A stretch of 64,000 nt of DNA from Nectonema munidae (taxonomy: Eukaryota; Nematomorpha; Nectonematoida; Nectonematidae). Shown piece after piece: positions 12,001 through 27,000 of the stretch. The position numbers and the translations under genes are program-made. The stretch covers positions 65,001 through 129,000 of the forward strand of contig JAUIRK010000938.1 in the NCBI GenBank assembly GCA_030549495.1. Direction: 5' to 3'. The stretch's first letter is position 1. Every line of letters starts with the position of its first letter. The notes beneath the pieces were generated by a model. The model was not told the origin of the DNA and ran no database searches. It saw only the letters and a program-made list of their open reading frames with translations.

Positions 12001-15000
12001 GATCTTCGTCTTTTGATAGGCAACATTCGTGTAAAAATTGTGCGGAAGAACAGCAATACTGACAAATGGATCGCTGAGCCCTGAAAACGAATCCGCTTAT
12101 AATATAACGAGGATATCGTATTGGCCCTTTCCAAAATCATAACCAATCAAAATTCCGTTTATAAGAAAGAAATTTTTGGAAGGAAATATTTTATCTAACC
12201 CAAACATATCACTATGAGTTTGATTTCGCAAAAAGATGAGTGCAAAAATTTGAGACATTTATGAATTGGAAGAAAATATGGGTTAGATAAATACTGTATA
12301 TAAAATAAATATGTTTTTTTATTTTTTTTTATATTTTTAATCTACTTGATGCAATTTTTTGTTGAAATAAAATTTTAGTTTTAGTAAGCGAAGAATCAAT
12401 TAAAAATTGTTTACTGTTTTATTTTTAAAAAAAAAAAATTAGTTTCAAATATTCATGGTTATGGTCAGAGCAATTGCTAAAAATTTAATCTAATTGATAA
12501 TCGCATAAGGATAATATTTTTGAAAACTACGAAAATGATATCCTTTTGTATGAATAGAAAATAAAATATTATTATTGATTTATTGATAAAAAAATTTTTA
12601 TTGATATTATATTTTATTATTATTATCTTTGATATAAGAAGAAGAAGAAGAAGAACTTTATTGAAAACATTAACAGGATCAATAAAAAGAAAATACATAT
12701 TTTTGTATAGCTCTAAATTAGTAAAATTATAGATAAAAATTTCATTGATGAGATTAGCTTCCAAAGGTTTATATAAACCGCTTTAGGAATGTCTAACACA
12801 ATTAATTAAAAAAATATATAATACTTTTACATAAAATTAAAAATAGATATACTTTTTGAGAGAATAAAATTTTCACATGTAGATACTCCTTTTGGTTCAT
12901 TCAGTTAAAACGAATTTCCTATATCCTTTATGGTATAGTGTTAGGATTGAAGGGCGTTATTTAGTTTGAACCCGCTCTCAATCGTGGCCATAAACAAATT
13001 TTTGTATTTTATTTCATCTCGCAATGTTTCATAGGGTTGTCATTTTAAGAGTTTAGATGAACCGGACTAATTTGTTGTTGGAAAATTTGGCCTAAGACTT
13101 TTTGCTACCGATTATTTCACTAGGGCCAACAAGATCTGACGTAAAAATTCTTTAAAAATTGACCAAACGACGTCAAAAGTTGGCCTTATTGATAAAGCTA
13201 ATTGACCTAGGAAATTATTTTATAATCACTTTTCCCAAGTATAATACTATTATTGTAGGATACCAGGTAATATTTTAAAGTATGCTCTTTTGAAAAAGCG
13301 CGATCTATGGACAAAAGCTTTTCAATAATCACTAGAATTGATCTTTCCCTTGTCTGTTGCCTGTGCTGACAAGAGATATACTTCTTTTTCCATATGTTCC
13401 TTGAAGATACACACACGGTTGCTTCAAATTCGCTATTTCCACACAAAGCAAATGCATCTTTCATTGTAAGATTCGAAATTCACCTGTTCCAATTATTTTA
13501 TTCATGTCAAAATTGTAATCTATATATTAACAATGATATGTCAAAGGATTATAAAGATGAAACACATTTTTAGTTGATTTGTGAACATTCCTTAGTATGC
13601 AAAAGCAATTCCAAAATTGTTACATGTTAAATAAATTTGTTAAATTGTCAAATTTTGCCAAAAATAAAGAGTACATACAAAAAATGGACTATCAAAAAAG
13701 TTAACCTTTCTTGACCTTCTATTGTGCGTTTCTTTTACACAAACTTTATAAAATTAGGCTGTTTACGTGTTTTAGAATTATGCACTATTAGAATCCAAAA
13801 TTTTGAATTTATGCACTTTCAACTGCGCTAATGAGCACTCATGTACTTAATATTTATCAAACTCTAAATTAAACCCCATATGGGTCCGCGAATCTCAAGT
13901 TTGGAACCCGTGGATTAAAGCATACGTCAGCTATGAAACATTTCTTACGTTGCTATAAACGATATAATCTAGATATGCAGATGAAAAGACTTACCATTTC
14001 GGTCTAAAGGTGGAAGATCTTTAGCGCCAATAACTAAAATAGAGAAAGAAGGAAATATAAAAAAAATTTAAAAAAAATTTCAGCATAATTACTTAGTATT
14101 TTATGCAAAAAAGATGTGCAAAAGTTTTCGAACAGCACCGAGAAATGATTAAACGTTCTCGAAGAAACCTTCGCTATGCCGCATTCCTTTAGGCCTTTCC
14201 GCACATATTTGCCATCCATAATAAGGATACAACTCAATTTTGTTTCATCCCTGAAAATAACTTTTAGCCTATCAGAATACTCTAAATTACCTTTATCTTC
14301 TCTCCACAATAATCTTTTTAGAATTAACAGTAATACAACTTTTCAATTTTTTTGGTATGAATAAGTTTTTCGTATATACTGAAATAGTTCATGATTAATC
14401 TTATTTTCATACATTAATTGCCTTGGAGACAAATTGGGCTTTATCAAAATGTTCTTAATATTTTGGTTTTAAGCCAATTTTTGAGAAATACCGGTTTTTG
14501 CCTTTAAATTTCAATAAATTAAAAAAATTGTTTATACTAGAAAATTCAAACAAGTCAGTTATATCTCTTTGACTTCTAGTTATTAACAGTGATAGAACTT
14601 TTTATTTTCTGCATAAATGTTCAAATCAATAAAGTCAAGCAAACAAATAGTAAAAAGGGGAGATTTTATAAAATTAATTGATAAAAAAATTTGCATATAA
14701 ATCCAGACTTTTTTATAAAAACAAAAAAATAAAAAAAATTTTATATGAGTAAACTTCTTTGGCCAAAAATTTAGCACGGCATTTATAATAAGCAACTTTC
14801 ATATATATATATATATATACATCTTTCTATATATACCTTTAAAAAGAAATAAATTTAAAATTTTTACTAATATAAAAAATATTACGTATATTTTGCTATT
14901 TTAGTATTTAATTAAAATAAATAAATAAAAAAAAACAAATACTATAGTTTTTAGTTGTTGTCAAAAAAATTTGCACCAAACTTCACACTAGTTATAATAT

Positions 15001-18000
15001 TACTTTTAAGTGTTTTTACTACTTCTTCTAAATTCCTCATTTCCTTTGACATTAAAATTCTAAAAAGTTTGAATGGTTGAAGATTATTTTATTGTTGTTT
15101 TAATCTGCTTGGTTTATGTATTGATTCAAAACTGAATTTTAAAGACCATTTAAATCACCTGAATATATAAAACTTAGTAAAGTGGTAGGTATAATGAAAC
15201 ATACAAAAAAGTTTTTTGCTCTGAATATAATACGATTAATTATATACAAAACCATTTTTTCTACCTCACTTAAACTATAGTCTTACAAATTTTGAACACT
15301 CAAATATAGAACTCCTGGAAACTTTGAATCGCAAAGCACTTAAAACCTTTGGCAACTTGAACAAGTTTTCTCATTCAGACCATTTATTTTGGAAATTTGG
15401 ATTACTTAAAATCAAACACCTTTATAATCTGTGGGTACCTTATTACTCGATTATCTAATAAACCAATGTTCTCATAATCTCTTCCAAAGTATAATAAAGT
15501 TCCTTCCGAACGACTTCAAGACTTACCAATCCTTTTTATAGACTCAAACTCTCCCACTAGTCAGTGATGTACAAAGTGCATTTATCGCAAAACGCAATTT
15601 ATCGTCATCTTATTGGAGAAAGCTGCTCTTCATTTGAAAAATTTTAAAAGTTATTCAAAAAGAAATTCACCTCTGATTATTCTGAAACGATCAATTGCCA
15701 AATAAAAAATTGTTTTTCCTCTAAATTTCAACATTCTTTTATTTACAATACTTGCTTTTTTTTTCTTTTATAAAGTTGGATTTCCTTATAGCGGTTTTCA
15801 TAAACCTTTGGAAGCTAACTTCCTCGATGTATGATTTCATTTTATTTTATAAGTTGAACTGATTATGCTATGTAGATATATATATTTTTTTTTCCCAAAA
15901 AATATTTTAAAATAATGTGAATTAATGCGTAACATTTGATAAAATTAGAGTCTATCATTTTATTGAAATAATTTTTGAACTATAATTGATTTTAAAGCAG
16001 ATAAAAAAAAATTAAAATAAGATTTCAACCATAGTAGCTAAATTATAATTTTTTTTCCCACTTTAAATTATTTGTCTATAAGCAATGAAACTTTAAAAAA
16101 AAAACAAAAAAAAATACATTATTAATATAAAAAGAATTTTTTTTTATTTTCAATGTTCTTTTTTGAATTAGCCATTTTTTATTTTATTTAATTAGTTGGT
16201 AAATCTGTTAGTTATTTGATGAGTGAAAGAAATAATTTAATTTAGTTCAAACAAACAAAAATAACTCAAAAAAGGAGTTTTTTAAGTTAATCCTGTTTAA
16301 AAAAAATTTTTTTTTTATAATTAATTTTTTTTAATTTATTTATATTTTTTTTAACATTTTTTATATGAAAAATTATATATATAAAATGTCAAGGAAGTTT
16401 AGTTACTTTTAATATACAACTTTTGACTGTAGGTATTGAACACTACTTTAAATTCAAGGCATCCAAATGTCTCTCCATTACCTTCTTTCATTTCCTAAGA
16501 AAAATAAATTCGCATGTATCACTGTAATATTTTAGTATTGAAAAATGTTATGTCAATAAACATCATCTACCAATGTCAAACTTAAATCATTGACGTGTAA
16601 GATTCCGAATATTTACAGGAGTTGAAACAGCGATAAAAATGTAAGGGTTCAAAAGATCTACAAGATCATAATTAAAAATACTCAATACTGAATGGGTTTA
16701 GATTTTTATTTTCTAGAAAATTGAATATGTGTTCTCGTTAAAATTTAAACAACATTATAGAAGTTAGATTATTTTGAAGAAACTTTCTTAGAGGTAAAAG
16801 ATTCATGTGATTAGTTTATAGTCTTGTTCTCTCATTTGACTTATTGATATTTATCAATGAAGAAATTTGCTCTCAAATATAAGTTGAAACAAACATCGAT
16901 TAAATTTAAAAGATATTGATCAAAATCGATCAGTTTCCTTTTAAAAAAAGTGTTTTCAATTACAGAGTCTCACATTGAAAATCGATGCATTCTAGCTAAA
17001 AAGTGATACTAATTCTGAGCTTTTTTCGACTGTAAAAAGGAGAAGTAAGAACGTAAAAGCTAATTGAATATTTCAATATCGGTGGTCCACATCTTTAAAA
17101 TATCCAACAGGAATATATTTGGAATATTATGAGATTGATATTCCATTTAAGTTAAAGGAATTGGTGGTAAAAAACATCATTTAGTATATATAAAATGGAA
17201 AATGTCTTTACTTGGTCTACAATTTTACAAAAGTAGTACATGTCAATCAAATCTTGTGTTGGCAGTTTATGGTTGTATAGGTACTTTTTGAATTTCTAGA
17301 ATTTAAAATAAAATCATGCAATTTCATAAAAACCCATTTGAATATAGAAAGATCCAAATAAATAATATTAGTACTCTTGCTTGGAAGTTAAAAAAAATTA
17401 AAAATACTTTTTTTTTCAATAATTTGATTAATAAATGCGTTCTAATGATCTCTCTAAGTGATATGATTTTATCTTAGTGTTCGAGAAGTCGGCATTAGTG
17501 TTTTTAGGCATTTTATAACCGAATGACTATAAAAATGTCATTTTTAAAAATACATATCCATAAACGCAAAATTGTTCATAATATTCGTTCCTGAAAACCA
17601 AAGAAGGGGATAACAAGTTAGATCCAAAAAATGCAAAATTTAGTGAAGTCTTTTTTTTTGAAAATGTATTTTTGAAATATGCTAGCAGTTGAAATTCTTG
17701 AAAACACTATCGCAAACTTCTCTAGCAAAGAAGAAAAAGGGTAACACATGACTACCAATTTTATGGTAATAATATACCAACAAAAATAGTCAATTTTTAG
17801 ACAAATGTCTTTGTCATGTAAGTTCTCATACAACTTAAATAAATTTTTGCAATGCTGCCTTCTACTCCATATAATATCAAATCACAAACACAGGAAAATG
17901 TGAATAAAATTATAATGAATTGTAGCCGGTGTCCCCTTTGTAAGGTCATTTTCTAATGGAGTGGAAGATAACGTTTTTATGGGAGAAGGGGGTAGTGAAC

Positions 18001-21000
18001 ATAATAAACGTAATATTATACATTTGGATACAGAACAAGCATAATAAAACGCAACAATAGTAAAATTCTATTTTCAAAAACTCAGCCTATTATTGACGTA
18101 ATTCTTATCCAATAAATAATGAGGAGGTGGGCAAAAAGGAGAAAAGAGTTTGAATTTTTGTTAAGGATCAGAATTATAGTTAGGGATAAAATCAGGATTA
18201 TTGTTACACTGATAATGGATTTCGGTTAGAGTTAGTTTTAGTTTCAAATTAATTTCAAGTAATCCTCCAAAAGGATTATTGGGGGCTCCTTCATTCGTCT
18301 ATTTTTTTATAGTTTTAAGCAATCAAATTACGCTATAATAGAGTCAAATGTTTTTAAGATTGCTTGCCTAAATTTTGTCTATTCAATTGACCTGTTGGCG
18401 TTAAAATGCCCGAGATAATGTAATGAGTGTGAAGATGGAAGAAATGAGCAAGTAGAACTCACGAGGTACTGCTCAGTTTTGATTTCTTTCAAAGGCAAGC
18501 CTTCACCATTGCCATGGAAGAAGTCTTTCAGGATGCCGAGGAAATCGTAGAGTCGTTCGTAAAATTTTATTGACTTCTAAAAGTGGAAGAAATGGGAGTA
18601 AACGCTGGATTCATATTTATTACACACTCATCCATTGATTCTTTCAATTTTGTTGGGTTGATGCTTAGTTGTGTTTCTTAGTTGATGATTGATTGATTAA
18701 AAATGATGTTTAAATGAAAATTTTGGAATCACCATATATTAATAAACAAGAAAGTCCACTTTTATGTCCACAAAAAGAAATGTTTGTTCATATAAACGGT
18801 TTTTTGGATAGGATTTTTGCTGAATTTTATATCTACATTTTAACTTTTATCATGTAAATATCTGGGTGTGTTTTTATTTTCTCTGCATTTAGCTGAAATA
18901 TTTTTTTCGTTTAAAAAATTTTTTTTTCCATCCATTATAATTAACTAATACAATAATTAAATAAAATAATTAAGATATATATTGGAGTCAAAATGTAAAA
19001 AAAATAATGAAAATAATAAAAAATTTCAACATATTAAAATTATCTTAAATAGCCTTGGAAGAAGAAAAAATTAGAATATTTTCTTCTCAATATTACACTA
19101 TCAATCTCATACCAAATTTTTGTGTAATGCAAAGCAATAAAAGTGTAAAATGAGTGGTTCTTACATCACAACTTTCATTGATATAAGAATAAGATTCGGT
19201 TAGGATGAAGGAAAGCATGAATTTCAAAATGATCAATAAGTTATCTTTGATCAGGATATTTGATATCGATGAAATCTCTGCATCTAAAAACAAGATCGTT
19301 CTTTCCACTGCCTAGATCATAAAATAGATTCATTAAATATATGACATCTTACCATCTTCATGCTTTTAGAATGAACATATTTCACATTCAAGGTCATATA
19401 GATTATGCAAATTTTGATTGGAAGTTGGTTTTCTTGAATTCATCAAAAAATCAAAAGTATACATTTAATTAGTGCATAGAATGTCTCGCAAATGCGCTAT
19501 ACTTTCTATACATTTCGTTGTTACTTTATGTTATCTCCCGTGTTCTTGCCAGACCACTGATAATGATTTTAAAACTTTTTTTCTAAAATAATTTTTTTTT
19601 CCTGAAAATTCAATATACGAAAGCTTTCAAAATGAATGAGAATGCCTAGACAAGGAATATTCACTCATATTATCTAAATGATGTGAAGTAGAAGTGTGCT
19701 TCCAGAAAATCAAAATAAACTAAAGACATCTGCTCAAAAATTAGAAGGGGCAATGAGGCCCATTGCCACATAATATGGCTCGCATAAAACATTTTCGATA
19801 AATAAATATTTTCTGTTTTACATTTTTGTGACCAAAAGGAATATATACAGTTGTGGGATTCAGCCGGTTCGCACTGGTTCGTTAGAACCGTCTCACGGAA
19901 TTTTGTGAGTTCGGCCAACACTAAAATATTTATTTATCTATATAGTATAGACCGTACAGTAACAACAGCATCATAATGATGCTTGTTTAACCATTATTTT
20001 AAAATTTTATTGGGAAATAATCAAAATTTATCAGTTTATTTGTTGACAAATTTAACTTTTTTGTAAAAGAACAGGCAGACAAAATATTTGAATCCCACTA
20101 CTGAATATATATATATATATATATATTAAAAATGATGTTTAATAAATAAATTGTGGTATGAAATACTTTTATGGCTATTTTTAGAGTGTTTGGTATACAC
20201 TATTTTTTTTGGATGGATCTTTATCTATAAATGAAGGATATATTTAATCAATTTCATTTTTGATCAATAGCTTATAACCAAATTGGCTTCAACGGGCATG
20301 CCTTTATTTTCGTTGTAATGATTTTTCGTTATAAACGGGTAATTTTGGATCAAATGGGTTTCTAGGGCCTAAGTGAGATTTAAGGTACTTCGTTGTAAAT
20401 GAAATTTCGCTGTAACTAAGTTTGTTATAACCGAGTGTGATAAAGATAAAACATTTTGGATAATATGAAAGAAAAAAATCGATACCACATCTATCGAAGC
20501 AGATTCAGGAGACCAAACAAGATGGAAGATGTTTTTTTTCATATTTTCTTTGATCTAAGCGAAAAAAAATTAATGTATTCAAATATCTATCAACAAAATT
20601 GAAGAAAAGATCAACTGGAAATGAATTGAGTTAACGATGGCGGCCATTATTACGGCCATTTTATAACCTTTGATTCTTACCATGTGTGTTCCATATGGTG
20701 ATGGAATAATTCACACAATAGTTCTGGCGACTACACATGCTGTTTCTGACTTTTTGTGCAGTAGTTATTCCATTGTTAAATCTTTGTTTTTATTTTTTCC
20801 TCACACTATTTTTTTATTTTTATTTTAATATTAATTTAAATGACAAATATAATTAATAAATCATCTATATAAAAATTAATAATTTTTTTATAAGTTACAA
20901 TGCGAGTATACGTATATATAGAAGATAAAGCCAAAAGTTTAGTAAAGCATATATTTAATAGAATTGACATATTGAAATTAAGTGATATTTCAATTATAAC

Positions 21001-24000
21001 ATATGCACATTGCACATTGTAAATTGTCTTTTTCATTTTTTTCTAGAACCAAGGAAACATCTTTCTTTGTCTTTTCTCTCATTTTACCATTTTGTGCTTT
21101 GATCCATGTGGAGGAATTACTGAAGTCTGGTTTTTCTATAATACCTTGATTTTAGTCCTAAATCTCTCATTGCTGCTGTGAAAGACTAAGAAAACTTTGA
21201 TTTGTTTAAGAAGATTTTTGACTGACCGTTTACGCTAGTAATGAAATGGAGCAATCTGGAGGAAGTGAAGCAACAACAACCTGAAAGGTGAAAAGAACAG
21301 ATATCAAATATTCGCATAGCATACTTTATCCACGTATCTAACTGCCAGAATGTTCAGATCTTTTCCAATCATGTCATTCGCTTCAAACTTAATGTACTCC
21401 AATTTGCTCTGAGCGTGATTTGCTATACTCTCGCCACTCGTCTACAATCACGATATTTATTAGAAAATTAGACGATTGATAACCTTCTTTTTTTTTTTAA
21501 AAAAAAAACACATACCCAAATAATCTTAAAAATAAGGACACCTTTAAAGAAAGGAAAAGGCTTTGTAAAAAAACTTGATTAAAAGCAAATATAACTACCC
21601 AAATATCTTTTTAATAGAAAGTTCTTGTGACAAAGTTGGATAAGTTAAAAATTAGTTTATATCTGTGATTTCAAACCGATAAAAAACTACCAGTAAAAGG
21701 ATAAATCAGAATTATCTGCGGATTTTTTTCTAATACTATTTATCGGCAAATGAGTGTAGAAAATGTTTCAAATTAATTCAGGAACTTGGCCCCAAAAAGA
21801 GATTTTAGTGTGTTTTCTGGGGTAACAAAAATAAGTTGAATTGGATAAACAAATGTGGCAACAAAACACAGTGACATTTATAAGATTCTCTTCTCATTGG
21901 CTAAGTTTCCTTGAATGACAGTTGAGTATTATAATCTGCACTTTTAATTTGTAGACCTTATTTTTCAGACAAACACATAAATATCATTAAATGATGAAAT
22001 TAGTGATTTCATATTTAACTCTGCAAAATATAAATCATATATAGAGCACATAGTGATTGATCAAATCTATACTTGTATTATGCTTTATCATCGAAAAACG
22101 ATATGAAATCTTATTTTTGGAATTTTTTCAAAATAATAATATTGTCTAAAGTTTAAAGTTCCAAAGATAACGACAAAAGTGTTTATAAAGTTTGGAAGAA
22201 AAAAATTCAAGAAAAAGACATATTAACATTTTATTTATTGTATAGCTTAATTTAATTAGAAATTTTTCGATTATATTTATGACTAATTAAAGATTTTATC
22301 TTAAATTTATAGATGAAAGTATTTTTAGTTTCATGTAAAGTATTCTTTTACATGCTAAAATGTATAAGCTGAACTAAAAACTCGAATATTGGCTTTATCT
22401 TGAAGCAAATTCACCGTCAATCTCATCATTACCTGTCAATCAAAAATTTACCAAAGTTTAAAAAATGCCTCATGAAGTTTTATGATTTAAAAAACGTAGT
22501 GATTCAATTTGTTCTATCTTTTCGATTATTACTTAAGAACATATTTTTAAAAGTAATATAAAACAAAGAACATAATTCAATTTTAAGAAATGGAAAGTAA
22601 ACTTGGTAAACTTGATCGATTTTGATTGACAGCTCAAACTGATTTTGATTCAATATAATTTTCCGATCAAACTTTGACTTAAAATTGAAAAATAAGTTGA
22701 ATTTTTTATATACATATAGGTCCTAATTTTTTAAATCAAAGAAATAACTATTAAAATGACTTGTATCCTCAAAAATTCTTTACGAGCTTTGATTTCTAAG
22801 CTTCAAAGAGTTCCTGCATGCTCGCAAAGCTTCTTCAACTTAACATATTTCTTTTTTTGAATGTAGCTATTACAACATATGTCAATAATGTTGTACTGAA
22901 TATAGCATTCACAACATGTTGTTTATTTTGTACTGTTTTGAAAAAAATATATTCTTAATCTAAATAAAAATGTTCAATTACCCATACTGATAGTTTATAT
23001 TTTTATGAATTAAGTTTTATTAAACTACTAATAATCATTTAGATTATTTGGATTTATTAAAATAATTATTAATTTTAATTTACTAATTACTTAGATAGCA
23101 TTAATATGCACAAATGATTTTACATATTTTGTAATTTCATAAAAAATTAACTTAAAATGTATTATAACTTTTATCAATTAAAATTAAAAAAAAATTATGT
23201 ATAAAATCTTTTATTCTTAATAAAAACTAAATTTTTTTTAATTTTTGGTTTTTTTATAACCAAATATCCGAAAGTTCTTTTATTAAAGAGATAAGATTGC
23301 GTCAATAAAGTGCTCAAGGATTCTTCTGAAATTCACATCTTAAAGATTTTTATCCAAAGATTTTTCGGTTCAAAAAATAATTTAATTTTTTTTCAGAAAC
23401 AAAACTCTTAAAGTAGTTAAATATAGTGTTTACTTGTTTAAAAAGTACATAAAAATAGTAAGATTTACTATTTCAAGTATTGGAAAACTTTTTAGGGTAG
23501 TAAATTTACTATAATATCATTAATTTTACTATAAATAGTAAAAATACGCGCTGGACGTGGAAACTCATTTATATATTAATTTGTCTTTCAAAAATTGCTA
23601 AAATTTTTCTTTTAATATTCATGAATTATGTTGTCAATTTGGATATTTTAAATTTATTTTTTTGTAAAAAAATTTTTATAAAAAAAAACCTTAAAGATAC
23701 AATAGCGTATTCTATTGCAATTACAACAACAAAAATACCCACTCTCAAAACTGTAATCCATAATTTCCTGCCAAAACATTTTCTAACTTTTCAGAATACG
23801 TCTTCGTTTATACAAAAATTTCCGAAACTCCGTTTAGTTCTATATTTATCCGCTGAACTTCGAAACAATGGACATTTCAACATAGTTCCAATTCTTCATA
23901 TAAATAAATATTATATACATTTGCAAGATATGGACATTGGACACGCTGCTATAACGATTCTGAAAACATAGCTTAAAAAAGGTAAATAGAAATAACTTTT

Positions 24001-27000
24001 AAAAAAATTCTAAAGTTTTCATTTTTTTTAAAAAAAAATTGAATGTAAAAATAATGTTACATTTTTAATACTTTCAATGCATTCTGTAATTTCAATTCTT
24101 TCTTCCAGTTCTGACAAGATTTCTTTGAATTTTACAATGCCGTTCATTGTTTCACAAATCTATGTCAAAATATAAGTAAGAAATTGTAGAAAGAAATACA
24201 TTTCTCGCAAAAAAATATTCTCTTTCGTTCACTTCCCAACATATTATCCAACATTTTGTCAAAGAAAGGCTTTTTTTAATTCCAAACTATATGATTCAAG
24301 TTTCAAAAAAATTTAGCATTTATTTCAATTTTCTCTCTTTATATGAAAAGTTTCCTTTCTATTTAAAATTGAATAAAATAATACTGGAGAAAATGTCAGT
24401 TTGTTTCATAATGGAAAAGAAACCTTTAATATAGAGAAGTCTAAATTATGTAATAATTTAAAAATTACATCAAAAAAAGATTTTACTTGGGAGAGTGTGT
24501 AGAACAGAGATTTTTCAATTAAAAAGTTATTGTTTTGCAAAAAACTTAATTAATAATGTTCATATTTGTGGGCTCTGAATAATTTCTCATTTCTTCACAA
24601 ATGTTTAAAGAAAAAAAAAGAAAAAAACCTTTTCCTTGCTATCGTTATCTTTTTCATTTTTAGAGGACTGATCTAAATTCTTTGTTCTTTCGCAAGAAAC
24701 GGTTGAGTAGGTTTTGTCAGCGAAACAAATAATCTTAAAAACAGTCAATCACTTTTAAATCAGCAATGTAGAGAAACATATAGTACAATGGTAAAAGAGA
24801 ACCTTAAATAATTATACAAGAACAGGATAATACGTTTAGAACAAAATTTCAAACTTTAAAAGTCAAATTACAATTGAATCAACAAAATTTAAGTGTAGAT
24901 CGCTTGTAAGCTGAAAACAGATTTTGGAAACTGTCCGATAATTGTTACCAGCTTTGGATATGAATGTAGCTAACATATCATCTCTAACAATTCTTCTTTA
25001 ATATGAAGAAGAAGAACAAGAAATTTATTCAGAAACACAAAAAAATCAAAGAACAAATCATGTAATTTATACAGCAAGCCAACCAAAATTGTGAACAAGA
25101 TACCGTGAATAAATAAAATATAGTCCTCTTCCCATATGTATCAGTATAGAGTTCAGTAAAAGAATATCAAACTTTTTTTAAACATTGATATGCCACTGAA
25201 AATTTGTACTTGTTTAAAAAGAATATAGCAAAGCTGAATTTAAATAAATGTTACATTTTAGCTATGAAATTAATACTAAAATCATTTTCAAGTGTATAAC
25301 GCGTAAATATAACTGCCATATGGGCTTGTCGTTTTCAACTTATTTTATAACATCTAGTTAAAAAGAGTTTTTCACTATAGTAAATACCTTACTTAGACAG
25401 TAGTGTATTTTTCATTATAGGCTTATATTATACTAGCCGGTCCCGTGGTCGTAAACCACAGTTATTTTTGGGGTACCAGGATAAATATAAAGAATACAAC
25501 TTTGAATATGGTAAAAATGTTGTAAAAAGGTCTTCATCATCGTCATCATAATAATAATAAGATTTCCTAGAAGAATAAAAAATATAATGTTTATTAAAAA
25601 TAACGAAGAGTATTTAACAATAATTTAACAATATGTAACACAATTTAATAAGCGAAAAAAAAGAAAAGACTGAGAAATTTTTTTTCTTTTTTTTTAGGAA
25701 ATACAAAAAAATTATGCCCCGTTATTTTTCTGGCGAATTATTTTAAAACTTTTTTTTTAATTAAAAAAAATAATTTTTTTCTAGAGATTAATTCCAATTT
25801 AATATCCCTTTTTTTAATTTTTTTTTAAATTAATTTTAAAGATGCAAACATTTATACTTTATCTTAGCAGTTCTAAGTTAAATAAAAGAATCCGAGAATG
25901 CCGAATATTCAGAAAAAGTAGAAACATCAAGATACTTACTTCAACCATTTGGCATGTAAGGGCATAGAGAGGAAGTTGATTTTGGTGCATAATATTTTGG
26001 AAGCATTCTTTTACCTAAACATTGGAGTGGAAATAATGAAAAAATTTTTGTCGATAAAAAAATAAACCAAAGTTATTCATAATAATGACACAAAGAGACA
26101 TTATAATTCCCAAAAATTTTTTTAACAAAAGTCACCAATTCCAAAATTTAAAAAAAAATTGTCTAACTAATTTGAGGGTTAATTTGATAGAATAAACTAA
26201 TTGATATCCTGCTAACTATGCAAATCAGTAGTTCTCAAACGCGGTCTTGAGGGCGGAATTCAGCTCAATCTCTTGTTTTGCGGCCCACATGGCAAAGTTG
26301 CAGGAAAAATAGGCTAACAAATATATATCATATTAAAATAGTCAAAATTTCGCAAATTTATAGATTATTATTGTTATTGAATTACATGATTAATGATATA
26401 CAGTTCTAGAATAATATTTTTGAGTTATGGTAAAAATTCAACATCATCTTCTTTTTCAAGAAAAATAAAAAAATACTAATTTTTTTTATTATTATTTTTT
26501 TATTTATTATTATTTTTTTTATTTTTTTTTGAGGAAATGAAAATGAAAGTTGATGCCAAAAAAACATAAACAATTCGTTTTAATATATAAATGACTTTAT
26601 ATAGTTATAAACATTCATAAAATATACATATCCAATAAAACATATCATAAAACTTTCATTCATTTTGAAATCAAAAATAATATATTGAAAATTTTTACTT
26701 TATTGAAATAAAAAATAAAACAATAGATTATAAAAAAAAATTTTTTTATGAGTACTATACTTTACAGAAAAAAATGAAGTATTGGGCGAGATTAGAATAA
26801 AAGACATACTTGACAAAAACAGTTGATAAAATCTTGACAATACTGAGATATGACTTTGTCTTTCTTACACAAGTGAATCTAAGCATGAGATGATGATGAT
26901 GATAATAATAATTGAATCAAATACATACAACATTTAATTACATTATGTCAGAAATATTGAATCTCTCTATTTTTAACTGAATGCTGAGAAGAATCGAATT

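Noticed and set aside
17930-18300. Region with GGGGG and GTTAGGG-like words
   Set aside because: No periodicity or paired ends could be shown; not telomeric.
23621-23971. 116-codon plus-strand ORF, the longest of the middle region
   Set aside because: Composition is partly less AT-rich, but the sequence resembles no family I know and its N-terminal part is poly-K/F low complexity. It may be an old repeat.
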